From Erythroxylum novogranatense (taxonomy: Eukaryota > Streptophyta > Magnoliopsida > Malpighiales > Erythroxylaceae): 64,000 bases of DNA. The DNA lies in NCBI GenBank assembly GCA_029891385.1, contig CM057226.1, positions 11,897,225-11,961,224 of the forward strand, given 5' to 3'. Shown here in pieces: positions 1 through 11,410 of this stretch; position 1 is the stretch's first letter, and each line of letters opens with the position of its first letter. The translations under genes and the position numbers were made by a program. The notes below the pieces were generated by a model. It saw only the letters and a list, made by a program, of their open reading frames with translations. It was not told where the DNA came from and searched no databases.

Positions 1-470
1 TCTGCAACAACACACTGTTCGCAAAGGTAAGACAACTTGTTCTCAACGGTTGAACCTCTATCAAGATGAAGAGAATGTAGGAAGCAGCGACATTTACAAG
101 AAAATAACAGAAAACAAAACTAACCTGATTTCGGAAAACAGATCTCGACTCTTGGGGAAGATGAATCGCAGATTAAAGTCCGGTTATCTGATCTTAAAAA
201 AAATAAAACCCAAACCCCCGTAACAAGAAGACGTCAGCTAAACCGAAATGCACATTGTCGATTCGAAGAACAAATCGCAGAACAAGGAAAAATTATGACC
301 TAACGGGGAACGCGAGACCTTGGTCAAGTGGCGAACGTCTTCGGCAAGCGACTCCAACCGGACGACGGAGAAGACTGCAGCGACGAGACAAGGGAAGAAC
401 ACCGGCGGGATGAGCGTGGGAGACAGACGACAAGGGGCAAATTTGGCGAGCAATGAGATTTTCATCCGGC
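1..470 (-). other. Possible 5' exon of a minus-strand gene leaving the window
   Basis: Read on the minus strand, this stretch looks like a leader exon. It is moderately GC-rich, holds a short reading frame starting near 465, and ends near 126 in TCAG followed by GTTAG, which fits a splice donor. A candidate acceptor (TTGTTGCAG) lies at the very left edge of the window, which would give an intron of about 120 bp. The 75-residue frame (238-465) resembles no family I know and could be an upstream frame in a 5' UTR. The rest of the gene would lie outside the window, so this is inference only. Confidence 0.22.
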
Positions 471-751
471 GACAGGCGACTGGCGTTTTTGTCTAACATT
501 AAAACAATTAACAGGATTTCTTTATCTTTGTATATCAGAGACAGAGGACAAAATGTTTGGAGGCGGAAACCAAACGGGGGTGATGGACAGGATTTGTGTG
601 TCTTGTTATCTGTCCCCATGTGTGGAGACACGAACCATACGGGGGGTTAGGGCTAAGCCCACAATGGTTTAAAAATAGACAAAAAATAGTCCTAAACAAA
701 TCATACAACGGACTCCAGTTGTTCTTTAATATGCATATAAAAAACGTTTGA

Positions 752-1207
752 ATTAGGTTTTTAGGTCTTCTATGCATTTGTGCCTTGTGTCTTTAGTTTC
801 CATAACACCAATAATTAGATCATTTGAACTTCCCAATCATGAGATATAAACCAAATATCACAAGCTTCTCCAAAATAGTGACAACATCAGATCACCAGTT
901 TTTATTAGGTTTTTAGGTCTTCTATACATTTGTGCCCTAAATCTTTAGTTTCCATAACACCAACAATTAGATCATTTCAACTTCCCAATCATGAGATATA
1001 AACCAAATATCACAAGCTTCTCCAAAATAGTGACAACATCAGATCACCAGATTTTATTAGGTTTTTAGGTCTTCTATACATTTGTGCCCTAAGTCTTTAG
1101 TTTCCATAACACCAACAATTAGATCATTTCAACTTCCCAATCATGAGATATAAACCAAATATCACAAGCTTCTCCAAAATAGTGCCAACATCAGATCACC
1201 ATTTTTT
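752..1207. repeat. Tandem repeat, 3 copies of 152 bp
   Basis: Three head-to-tail copies begin at 752, 904 and 1,056, each opening with ATTAGGTTTTTAGGTCTTCT and ending near ATCAGATCACCA. Copies 2 and 3 are almost identical and copy 1 has a few more substitutions, so the last duplication is recent. No reading frame or known satellite is recognised. Flanking DNA is AT-rich and unannotated. Confidence 0.95.
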
Positions 1208-1500
1208 ATCCTAATTTCTAATGTCATAAAGCTATAATTAAGTCAGAGTCTCGTCTCTAGAGATTTTTATTTCTATGTATTAGGTTTCATATGCAACTGA
1301 ACTCACCCAATTTATAGGTCTTTAGGCTGAGTTATGACTCAAATAATATGACTGATTTAAATGAACCTAAGATAGAATTCCACTAGACAATACTCTCTTG
1401 TCATATACAACCATTTCCATGCAAAGTAACATCAAAATAACACCAACAATCATCCCAACAACAAATCCATATCCAAATGAATCTTTATATCCATTAAAAC

Positions 1501-1555
1501 ATATCCACAAAGAGGAATTAAACTAAACATATCCACAAAGAGGAATTAAACTAAG
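1501..1555. repeat. Short direct duplication, 28 bp x 2
   Basis: The unit ATATCCACAAAGAGGAATTA plus a short tail occurs twice back to back (1,501-1,528 and 1,529-1,555), nearly identical. It is a simple local duplication with no coding content. Confidence 0.9.
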
Positions 1556-1914
1556 TGTCGTCCCAAACTTTAAAATTGCTAAAGTAGTTCTACTAATGCC
1601 TTTTTTTTTCCTTCCTCTTTGGCTTTGCTAGACTCTCTAACTAAAAACACCACAAATACACATTTCAATCCCACTTCCAACCTAAAATTTTCAATTCTTC
1701 ATAAGCAAAGCAAGAAAAGGTAAAGGTGAAGAGAAAATCCCTAACTTTTACCTTGATTTCCACCTAAGATTGGCTTGATTTCTTACATGAAAAATGATGG
1801 GAAGAAGAAGGTGAAATGGAAAGGAGAAAAATCTAAAGTTAAACCCTCAAAGTGTCATCGATCTCCCCTTTCTATATGCCTTTTCATGAATTTTCTATTC
1901 TTAGACACATGTTT

Positions 1915-2121
1915 CAATTCTATTGGACCATATGTTACAATCCTATTAGACCATATATGACAATCCTATTGGACCACATGTTACAATTCTATTAGACCAT
2001 ATGTTTAATTCTTTTGGACCATGTGTTGCAATTCTATTGGACAATGCCTTGCAATTCTATTGGACAACGTGTTGCAATTCTACTGGACGATATTTTACAA
2101 TTCTATTGGACATACACAAGC
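1915..2121. repeat. Minisatellite, 23-bp unit, about 9 copies
   Basis: Nine consecutive units follow the consensus CAATTCTATTGGACCATATG plus three bases (TTA or TTG). Variation is concentrated in the last third of the unit, while CAATTCTATTGGAC is the most constant part. One unit is 22 bp, all others 23. Short open frames cross the array (about 2,014-2,230) only because the unit length is not a multiple of three and stops are rare; they are not credible genes. Confidence 0.93.
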
Positions 2122-3103
2122 TTTAATCTTACTTGTCACACATGTTTTATTCCAATTAGTCCATGTGTTAACTTTAAAAGAGTTACATATTGGTCCTTCT
2201 TCTTCCTTTAATTCCCACATTGTCCTATAATCTTATCAATTAATTTCATTCCCTTATATCTTAATTTTCTAATGGCATAAATTTAATGCAAATTGGTTAA
2301 TCATATTGGGAGTTATACCCAAAAATCTATAGGTTGTTTGAAAACAAGGACCATAGGCAAAACTCAACTTCAAACCAGATTTCAAAAATCTTATAGGCAA
2401 AATCAATTTTTGATTCCTTAATCAAAGTTTTAGACCTATATCTCTAATTTAATCTCAAATTGGAATTGTCTAATATGTAGGTCTATAGTCCAAGATATGG
2501 CCAAATTACAAAAATATGTTTAGTGAAACCTTTCCATCTAATGAGATACACATCTCAAATCAATTAACTTCGATCTTATCATGTAAGAGCAACACAAAAA
2601 TACATCCAATTTAACAAACAATATTCCATAAGCAAATGGGATACTTCTTTTTCCAATTCCCCTCACATCACATTCATAAATCCAAACAAACATATCAAAA
2701 ATTCCTATACATATTTCACTTCTAAGTATGTATGTCCATGTCAAAGTGAACAAATTACCCATTTACCCATATCTTTTACATTAAGTACCATTATGTTTCT
2801 GAATAAACTTAGATACACTTAATTCGTTATATTTACTTTTTATTACATCCTAGACATGTTATAATACTTCTGGGGTATATGTTGGGGCCTTACAGGCTGC
2901 AATATATCTAACTCAACGTATGCTTTTCATTTGTTTTCACTTGCACTTGTACTCTAGTGTCTGCAATGATATGATTCAGTGTGTTAAAAGTTCTTTTTTT
3001 TGGACACACGTTAATATTATTGTACTTTACTGTGTTTGTACTTATGCATGCTCCTATTGTTATTTATTGTATGAGATTTTGAACTTATTTTTATTACTAG
3101 TAG
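2122..3103. other. AT-rich intergenic DNA, nothing recognised
   Basis: No gene, RNA or transposon boundary is seen. The last bases (3,099-3,103, AGTAG) are the left target-site duplication of the gypsy element that follows. The empty target can be read across 3,103 to 11,411. Confidence 0.6.
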
Positions 3104-4375
3104 TGTTGGGCCGGGCCCCATACGTCCAAATTCTCGAGGCGGCCACTCGGGTCGCGCCTGCGACGGGCGCTCCATATACCGTCGGACTTGATCCCAACAT
3201 CCATACAAGGAACCATCCGATTCATATAACAATACATATACGCATACATATACATATTCTACACATGCATTCTAAACATACATTCATCATTCCACTTGCA
3301 TAAACCAACTGTCATTTGCATTCCAATAAATTCAACAATATTCTCGAAATGCAGCTTAGTACAAAATAAAATGAAATCTCAATACACAAAAGTATGCTCC
3401 GTGCTGAAATGTTGGTGGGCTAACCAAAGTACTAACCTCTACAAGGCTTCTAACTAGCTCGAAGTTTCTGATGCCCTGCAAGGTCGCCAATCGTCTCGAT
3501 CTGCACCTAAGGAGGGGAGAGTAATGGGGTGAGCTGCGAAGCTCAGTGGCATATACGTTTATAGCCATTGGCAACGAGCCACACAATCAAGCATATATGT
3601 ATATTCATACAGCAATTTCATATTCATCAAATAATTCACATTCATATAAACATAGATCATGCAACTTCTATTTCTCAACATAACAATTCTTATGCAACAA
3701 GTCCATAAAGAGAGCTTCGACTCCGAACCCCTCTTTCCTGCGATTTCCGACTTCAATCTTCTCCCAATCTCAAATGCAACACAAATAAGCCTTAGATCAA
3801 GTCTCAAGCTACATTTCTAACCCATTAATCAACTCAAAAATCAAACACAAATGCATCAACCCAAGAAATCTCACTGTTTTCACCCTAAAACCCTAAAACC
3901 TTCGATCCTCACAGATTCCACACTCTCTAGGTTTAAATCCAACCGAAACAAGTTAAACGAAGCATAACTTACCCGAAAAATGCTTCACAACTGTCGAAAA
4001 TCTCCAAGAACCGAACCTCCTCTGCTTCTTCTCTTCTCCTTCACGACGGCGCCACTGTTCTATTCTTCTCTTCTTTCTCTTCTATTCCTTTCTTTTCCTT
4101 TTCTTCTTTTCTTTTCTCTTTTCTTTCTATTCCTTTTAACCTAAAACATGTAACAAAGACTATCTTACCCCTCTATACAAGTCTAAACCCATTCAAACTT
4201 AAATGAACTTCCCAAATTGCCCTCACATAATCCTCTAATTCTCATTTAAACCTCATAAAATGCAAATATACCTCAATTATCCACTAATACTCCAAAATAA
4301 ATCAAACTAAACCATAAACATATAATTATCAAAATCCATGCTTAATATCATCATAAAAAAAATCGGGGTCTAACA
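3104..4375 (-). repeat. 3' LTR of the gypsy element, internally deleted
   Basis: This LTR is 1,272 bp against 2,135 bp for its partner. Alignment by eye is continuous up to CAAGTCCAT (ending 3,706), then six filler bases AAAGAG, then AGCTTCGACTCC onward (from 3,713). In the partner those two points are 9,880 and 10,746, so about 865 bp are missing here, including the GC-rich module. Filler at the junction suggests end-joining repair. Confidence 0.93.
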
Positions 4376-4392
4376 TTTCTCCCCCTCTTAAA
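4376..4392 (-). promoter_or_regulatory. Polypurine tract of the gypsy element
   Basis: On the minus strand the run TTTAAGAGGGGGAGAAA abuts the LTR start TGTTAG. This is the expected primer site for plus-strand cDNA synthesis directly upstream of a 3' LTR, and it fixes the element's orientation. Confidence 0.88.
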
Positions 4393-4469
4393 AGAAAATT
4401 TCGTCCTTGAAATTTACCTGAATCATCGAAAAGATGCGGATACTTCTCCCGCACGGCTTCCAATGGCTC

Positions 4470-7400
4470 TCAAGTAGCTTCCTCTACCGAATGGTTCCTC
4501 CATAGGACCTTGACTAACTGAACCGTCTTGTTCCTGAGAACCTTGTCCTTGGTATCCAAAATCTGCACTGGAAGCTCCTCATAACTCAAATTATCCCTCA
4601 GCTGAACCTCACTAGCCTGGATGACATGTGACGGATCCGATCTATATCTCCTCAGCATAGACACATGAAAAACATCGTGAATCTGCGACAACTCTGGAGA
4701 TAACGCCAATCTGTAGGCGAGTGGCCCAATCCTCTCAAGGATCTCATAAGGACCCACATACCTCGAACTCAGCTTACCCTTCTTGGCGAATCTCAATACT
4801 CCTTTCCAAGGAGATGTCTTAAGTAACACTTTCTCACCGACATTATACTCCATCTCCTTTCGGTGAGCATCAACATAACTTTTCATCCTATCCTGTGCTG
4901 CCTTAAGCCGCTGCTTAACCAGATTGATTTTCTCAACTGTCATCTGAATCAATTCTGGTCCCACCAATTGCCTATCTCCTTCTTCATCCCAACAGATCAG
5001 AGTCCTGCATCTCCGCCCATATAAAGCCTCATATGGAGCCATCTGAATGTTCGAATGGTACGAATTGTTGTAAGCAAATTCGACCAACGGCAAATGCTCA
5101 TCCCAATCTCCTCTGAAATCCATCACACAAGCCCGAAGCATCCCTTCAAGAGTCCGAATGGTCCTCTCAGATTGACCATCCGTCTGAGGGTGAAAAGCCG
5201 TACTAAAATTCAGCTTTGTCCCCAAAGCTTCCTGCAAACTGCCCCAAAATCTCGAAGTAAACCGAAGGTCCCTATCAGACACAATCAAATCCGGAATCCC
5301 ATGCAACCTCACTATCTCATCAATATACTTCTTTGCCAACACATGCAAAGAATCAGTCTGCTTGATCGCCAAAAAGTGGGCTGACTTGGTCAACCGATCC
5401 ACTATCACCCAAATGGCATCATGCCTCCTGCTGGTCCTAGGCAAACCCATCAAAAAGTCCATAGTCACCCTTTGCCACTTCCACTCCGGAATAGGCAAAG
5501 GCCTCAACTTGCCCGAAGGTGCCTGGTGTTTAGCTTTGACTTGCTGACACACTAGACACTTACTGACAAACTCTGCTATATCCCTCTTCATGCCTCTCCA
5601 CCAAAAATGCTCTCTCAAATCTCTGTACATCCTGGTGCTACCCGGATGCATGACATAAGGCGCATTGTGTGCCTCATCCATAATCTCATCCTTAATCTCC
5701 TGCATATCTGGAATACACAATCGGTTCCCCACTGTCATAAGCCCATCATCCTGCACATCTATCTCAGAAACCTTACCCTTCTGAATCTCATCCCGAAGCT
5801 TGCTCAAATCCGCATCTTGAGCCTGCAATTCCCTAACCTTTTTCCTGAGAATCGGCCTCACTCTGAAATTAGCGAGAAGACACTCCGACTCCTCCTGCTT
5901 CAAGCTTATCTTAAGCTTGACCATCTCTTCCAATAAAGGAAGATAAACCGATCGAACATGAGCAATCGAAGACTTCCTACTCAGGGCATCCGCCACTACA
6001 TTGGCCTTGCCCGGATGATACTCAATCAACAGATCATAGTCCTTGAGTAGCTCAATCCACCTTCTCTGCCTCAAATTTAGTTCCTTCTGACTCAACAAAT
6101 ACTTCAGACTCTTATGATCAGTAAAGATCATCGTCTGAACTCCATACAAATAATGCCTCCAAATCTTCAAGGCAAAGATCACCGCTACTAACTCCAAATC
6201 ATGCGTCGGATAATTCAACTCATAAGGCTTCAACTGCCTCGAAGCATAAGCAATCACCCGACCTCCCTGCATCAAAACACATCCAAGACCCTTCCTCGAA
6301 GCGTCACTGTATACCGAATAACCTTCATCTCCCGAAGGCAAAACCAAAATCGGGGCACTAGTCAATCTGCGCTTGAGCTCCTCGAATCTCCTCTGACAAT
6401 CCTCACTCCAATCAAACTTCTGGTTTTTCCTCAACAACTTAGTCATTGGAGCGGCTATCATGGAGAATCCCTCCACGAATCTCCTGTAATAGCCTGCTAA
6501 ACCCAGAAAACTCCTCACCTCTGCTACATTCTTTGGGGCTTTCCAACTCACCACAGCTTCTATCTTCTTTGGATCCACATGAACTCCTTGCTCTGAGATC
6601 ACATGTCTAAGAAATGAAACTTCTCTCAGCCAAAATTCGCATTTATTGAATTTGGCATACAACTCATTGCTCCTCAAAGTCTCCAAAGTGATCCTCAAAT
6701 GCTCCTCATGCTGCTCATCACTCTTGGAATACACCAAGATATCGTCAATAAAGACAATGATAAATTGGTCCAAGAATGACTTAAAAACCCGATTCATTAA
6801 ATCCATAAATGTTGTAGGCGCATTCGTCAATCCGAAAGGCATCACTAAGAATTCAAAGTGCCCATACCGAGTCCTGAAAGCAGACTTTGGCACATCCGAC
6901 TCCTTAATCCTCAACTGATGATATCCCGATCTCAAATCTATCTTCGAAAAGACTCTCGTTCCTTGCAATTGATCAAACAGATCATCAATGTGAGGAAGTG
7001 GATACTTATTCTTCACAGTAACCTGATTTAACTTCCTGTAGTCCACACACATTCTCAATGAGCCATCTTTCTTCTTCACAAAGAGTATCGGAGCTCCCCA
7101 AGGCGAAGAGCTCGGTCGAATATACCCCTTCTCCAACAATTCCTCCAATTGCTCTTTCAATTCTGCCGGAGCCATTCGGTAGGGCGGAATCGAAATCGGC
7201 CTTGTACCTGACAAAAGCTCAATGGAAAACTCAATTTCTCGAGTTGGCGGTAGTCCTGGCAATTCCTCGGGAAAGACGTCCGAGAAATCCCTGACTACTA
7301 GAATATCCTCCAACTTCCCTCTATCAGCTCTGGAGTCTATCACATAAGCCAAGAATGCCCCACATCCTTTACTCATCATCCTCTCTGCTGTCAATGCTGA

Positions 7401-8300
7401 AACAATTCTGGGCGGACTCGCTTTCCTGTCCCCCACAAACACCACTCTCTTTCCACTATCCAATTCAAACTCCACTGTCTTCTGTTTACAATCCAAACGG
7501 GCATTGTATCTCTCTAAGGTATCCATGCCCAAAATCACGTCTAATCCTCCCATCTTCAGTGGCATTAAATCGATCACTAGAAGTTCTCCATCAATGCGAA
7601 TCTCATAACCTCTATACACTTGACGAATCACAATGTACTGACCGATTGGAGTACTCACCATCAGCGGAGTATCCAAAGGGTTCACAATCATATCACACAC
7701 GGGTCTACTCGAGGAAACAAACGAATGAGTAGAACCCGGATCAATCAAAACAACCACAGCATAAAAAAAAAGTCGAATCATACCAGTCACCACATCGGGA
7801 GCGGTCTCTGCATCCTCCCTAGTCATCGCAAACACCCTAGCTGGTGCCTGCCCTCTCGGTCTCCCCGGAAGATTCACCCTCTTAGCCGCATCTGAACTGC
7901 CCACTTCTGTAACAGTTCTCTGTCCCATGGTCTCTGTCCTCCTCGGAGCTTGCATCTGACCTCTCTCGTGTCGTGGAGGCTGAGGACACTCTCTGACAAT
8001 GTGTCCCTTCTCCCCACAGTTGAAACAAGCTCCTGTCAATCTGAAGCACTCTCCTCTATGAGCTCTCCCGCAGTGCTCACACTTCGGGACGAACGACCTA
8101 TCCCCATCTCCCCTTCTATTGCCACCCACCGTTGAGGCTTGGTGAGAAACAGTAGAAGTCCTCATCGGCCTAGGTCGGCTCGCACCACTGCTCCTCTCCT
8201 CTGACTGGACTGGGAAGCTCCTAGCACTCCTGTCTGGCATAGGAGTACTAGTGCTACCTCCTCTCTTGAACCGCTCTCTGCCCTTTCTCTTCTTGTTCAC
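4470..8300 (-). pseudogene. gypsy Pol with Gag zinc knuckle (1,276 residues)
   Basis: Frame from 8,300 down to a TGA at 4,470-4,472. Residue numbers count from the first Met. CCHC knuckle 92-105 (C92, C95, H100, C105) preceded by a second Cys/His cluster (74-85); aspartic protease DPGSTHS 187-193; reverse transcriptase 370-560 with active site FIDD 517-520; RNase H about 660-775; integrase zinc site H878, H885, C915, C918 and catalytic triad D948, D1009, E1045 (spacing 60 and 35). The tail reads [12 protein letters not shown] then stop: relatives continue with Trp-Glu, so TGG to TGA probably removed about 30 residues of a chromodomain-like end. This frame is in phase with Gag upstream, separated by one TAG at 8,373. 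The catalytic residues are intact; the element is disabled mainly by these two stops. Confidence 0.93.
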
Positions 8301-8372
8301 AGCACTCTTGATGTTCTCTATATTCTCAACCCTCAGAGCTGCTTCAACCTGCTGCTGGAAATCACAGAAATT

Positions 8373-9110
8373 CTACACAATCACCTTCTCTCTGATAGCC
8401 AGGTGCAATCCCGACTCAAACCTACGACATCTGGCAGCTTCACTCAACATCAGATCAGAGGCATACCTCACCAACTGCGTGAACCGATGCTCATACTCGC
8501 TCACTGACATATCCCTCTGAGTCAAACTGAGGAACTCCCTCTGCTTCTGCTGAATATAAACCTCAGACAGATACTTCTTCCTGAAAGCAACCACAAAATC
8601 CTGCCACGCCAACCCTACTGGCCTCATCTGACTCCCTGGTACAGTCTCCCACCAGTGAAGTGCATCTCCTTGAAGCAAGCTAGCAGCATAGATGACTCTC
8701 TCGTCATCCTCACACTCCATCTGGTCTAGCACTCTCTCTGTCTTCCGCAACCAAATCTCAGCTTCTTCAGGATCTGACGTCCCAAAGAAATCAACTGCCC
8801 CATACTTTTTCAATCTATCAAATCGTCTACCCTTCTGAACTGGGGCTGACGCAGAAGGCTGTGGCATCTGACCCATAGCTTGCACGAATGCCTGAGTAAA
8901 GGCCTGAAATAATCTCGGATCCAAAGGAGGCACTTGCTCCTGTGGAACTGGCGACTCCTGAGTCGGCGACAAAACGGGCTCACTACCTAGCCCTACAGAA
9001 GCCTCAGCATTCCCTGGAGCTACTGACTCATCGGTCCTCTCCTCTCTCGTCGGAGACTTAGGTGCAGCAGATCCTTGCATAACTCCTCGTGTCCTTCTAC
9101 GAGGTGGCAT
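8373..9110 (-). pseudogene. gypsy Gag N-terminal part, ended by in-frame TAG
   Basis: A 245-residue frame starting MPPRRRTRG at 9,110 and ending at TAG (8,373-8,375). It contains the retrotransposon Gag capsid region, about residues 90-240: FFGTSDPEEAEIWLRKTERV, then WWETV, and RKKYLSEVYIQQKQREFLSL. The next residues continue in the same frame past the stop into the Cys-His nucleocapsid, so Gag-Pol was one continuous frame. The base after the stop is A, not the UAG-C-A-R readthrough context, so a nonsense mutation (probably CAG to TAG) is more likely than programmed readthrough. Confidence 0.9.
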
Positions 9111-9256
9111 CGTACTCCTTCAAATGGAAACACTAAGGATTAGCTATATGGCAATCTACATGTATGCATGATATGCATGTCACGTAATCAATGCAACAAT
9201 CAATCATAGGTCACACAAGCCTATTATGCATCCTAAGCCGAGGACACCTAAACCTA

Positions 9257-9275
9257 GGCGTTCTGATACCAAACA
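9257..9275 (-). promoter_or_regulatory. Primer binding site of the gypsy element
   Basis: Minus-strand sequence just inside the 5' LTR reads TGTTTGGTATCAGAACGCC. TGGTATCAGA matches the common plant retroelement site complementary to the 3' end of initiator tRNA-Met, followed by less perfect pairing. Confidence 0.85.
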
Positions 9276-11410
9276 TGTTGGGCCCGGGCCCCGTACGTCC
9301 AAATTCTCGAGGCGGCCACTCGGGTCGGGCCTGCGACGGGCGCTCCATATACCGTCGGACCCGATCCCAACATCCATACAAGGAACCATCCGATTCGTAT
9401 AACAATACATATACGCATACATATACATATTCTACGCATGCATTCTAAACATACATTCATCATTCCACTTGCATAAACCAACTGTCATTTGCATTCCAAT
9501 AAATTCAACAATATTCTCGAAATGCAGCTTAGTACAAAATAAAATGAAATCTCAATACACAAAAGTATGCTCCGTCTTTGAAATCTTTGGTGGGCTAACC
9601 AAAGTACTAACTTCTACAAGGCTTCTAACTAGCTCGAAGTTTCGATGCCTGCAAGGTCGACAATCGTCTCGATCCGCACTTTTGAGGAGGGAGAGTAATG
9701 GGGTGGAAATGAAGCTCAAATGACATATACGTTTATAGCCATTGGCAATGAGCCACACAATCAAGCATATATGTATATTCATACAGCAATTTCATATTCA
9801 TCAAATAATTCACATTCATATAAACATAGATCATGCAACTTCTATTTCTCAACATAACAATTCTTATGCAACAAGTCCATCAATTCCATCATATGTTATG
9901 CTCATCAAATCAATTGTGTATGCACAAACAAATGGCTCGAGAGTTCCGTAATCCATCCGGATAAACCAAAGGTAGATCCGTAAACTATCCGAGTCCGATT
10001 TCTCAAGGATCTCGTTGCCACAAGCGGGCAGCCGGGAGAAGGCTTTACTATCAACGTGCACGTGACTCCATCCGTAACTCTCTTACCCAAACAAATCACA
10101 TAGTCCATTCGATTCATGCTCAAAGCATGTTTCACATTTTCTCAATTCTCATTCTTGTCCATTGCCATAAAGGCCTATCAATCCATGCATAATTATAATC
10201 AAAAGCATATTCAATATTCTCATGCAATTCAATACAAGTAATGTCATATAAGGCAAGCAAGCACACATCAGGCAATTTGCCCATACACACAATAACCATA
10301 AACATATTACCCACCTAGTATCGCTTGAGTATCAGACTCACTGCTGTCCTTCCTCTTGCGATTGGGTCAAATCAGCTTGGTTCCCTATAATAAACCAAGT
10401 TTCCATACAATTAATATCCATAACAAATATTCAGATAAACTCGAAAAGCAAAAAGTAAAGCGCTAAAGGTCTCCATTCGACTCCCATCGAAAATCTCGAA
10501 CTCTTCGAAACAATTTCCAAACTTCCCTTTTTCAAACAACTCGTAGTCTTTTATTTCTAGATCACAACGAATCCAAAATCACCTCAATCGGACATCCACA
10601 CCAAAAGATATCCCCAGAAATATGAAAATCTCACTTTCGGAAACAGGGGGGTTCGCCGCAGAGTGCACCAAAGTGTGCGCCGGCGTGTCACTCCATCTCC
10701 GCTCGCCGCGGCGTGCTTTTGGGCACGTCGCGATGTGCGGGTCGGAGCTTCGACTCCGAACCCCTCTTTCCTGCGATTTCCGACTTCAATCTTCTCCCAG
10801 TCTCAAATGCAACACAAATAAGCCTTAGATCAAGTCTCAAGCTACATTTCTAACCCATTAATCAACTCAAAAATCAAACACAAATGCATCAACCCAAGAA
10901 ATCTCACCGTTTTCACCCTAAAACCTTAAAACCTTCGATCCTCACAGATTCCACACTCTCTAGGTTTAAATCCAACCGAAACAAGTTAAACGAAACATAA
11001 CTTACCCGAAAAACGCTTCACAACTGTCGAAAATCTCCAAGAACCGAACCTCCTCTTCTTCTTCTCTTCTCCTTCACGACGCCCATCGTTTCTATTCTTC
11101 TCTTCTTTCTCTTCTATTCCTTTCTTTTCCTTTTCTTCTTTTCTTTTCTCTTTTCTTTCTATTCCTTTTAACCTAAGACATGTAACAAAGACTATCTTAC
11201 CCCTCTATACAAGTCTAAACCCATTCAAACTTAAATGAACTTCCCAAATTGCCCTCACATAATCCTATAATTCTCATTTAAACCTCATAAAACGCAAATA
11301 TACCTCAATTATCCACTAATACTCCAAAATAAATCAAACTAAATCATAAACACATAATTATCAAAATCCATGCTTAATATCATCATAAAAAAAATATTCG
11401 GGGTCTAACA
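9276..11410 (-). repeat. 5' LTR of the gypsy element, full length
   Basis: A 2,135-bp LTR, TGTTGGGCC to TCTAACA on the plus strand. It retains the segment lost from the other LTR (9,881-10,745), including a GC-rich stretch with repeated CGCCGCGGCG-like words around 10,650-10,745. A pyrimidine-rich tract (TTCTTCTCTTCTCC-type, about 11,050-11,165) is present in both LTR copies. Confidence 0.94.

Larger units (their letters stand above)
3104..11410 (-). mobile_element. Ty3/gypsy LTR retrotransposon, minus strand
   Basis: A structurally complete element of 8.3 kb. Both LTRs start TGTTGGGCC and end TCTAACA on the plus strand, and the element is flanked by a perfect 5-bp duplication AGTAG (3,099-3,103 and 11,411-11,415). 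Gag and Pol run on the minus strand, so the 9,276-11,410 LTR is the 5' LTR. Pol order is protease, reverse transcriptase, RNase H, integrase and a C-terminal chromodomain-like tail, the order of plant chromoviruses; long LTRs and tail suggest the Tekay/Del lineage (inference). Two in-frame stops make this copy non-autonomous. LTR copies differ by only a few per cent where they align, so insertion is fairly recent. Confidence 0.96.

Noticed and set aside
752..2121. Repeat arrays considered as CRISPR-like
   Set aside because: Units are contiguous (152 bp and 23 bp) without spacers, and the window is clearly plant nuclear DNA.
2920..3303. 127-residue plus-strand frame
   Set aside because: It crosses the border between host DNA and the gypsy LTR, so it is an accident of the insertion.
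8373..8375. Programmed readthrough of the gypsy TAG
   Set aside because: Context lacks the CARYYA-type signal, and a second disabling stop at 4,470 suggests ordinary decay; kept only as a testable alternative.
5055..8520. Plus-strand open frames across the gypsy element
   Set aside because: They lie antisense to Pol and Gag, show no domains, and are Ser/Leu/His-rich as expected of shadow frames.
9191..9481. Frames around the gypsy LTR start
   Set aside because: They repeat in both LTR copies and encode no recognisable protein.
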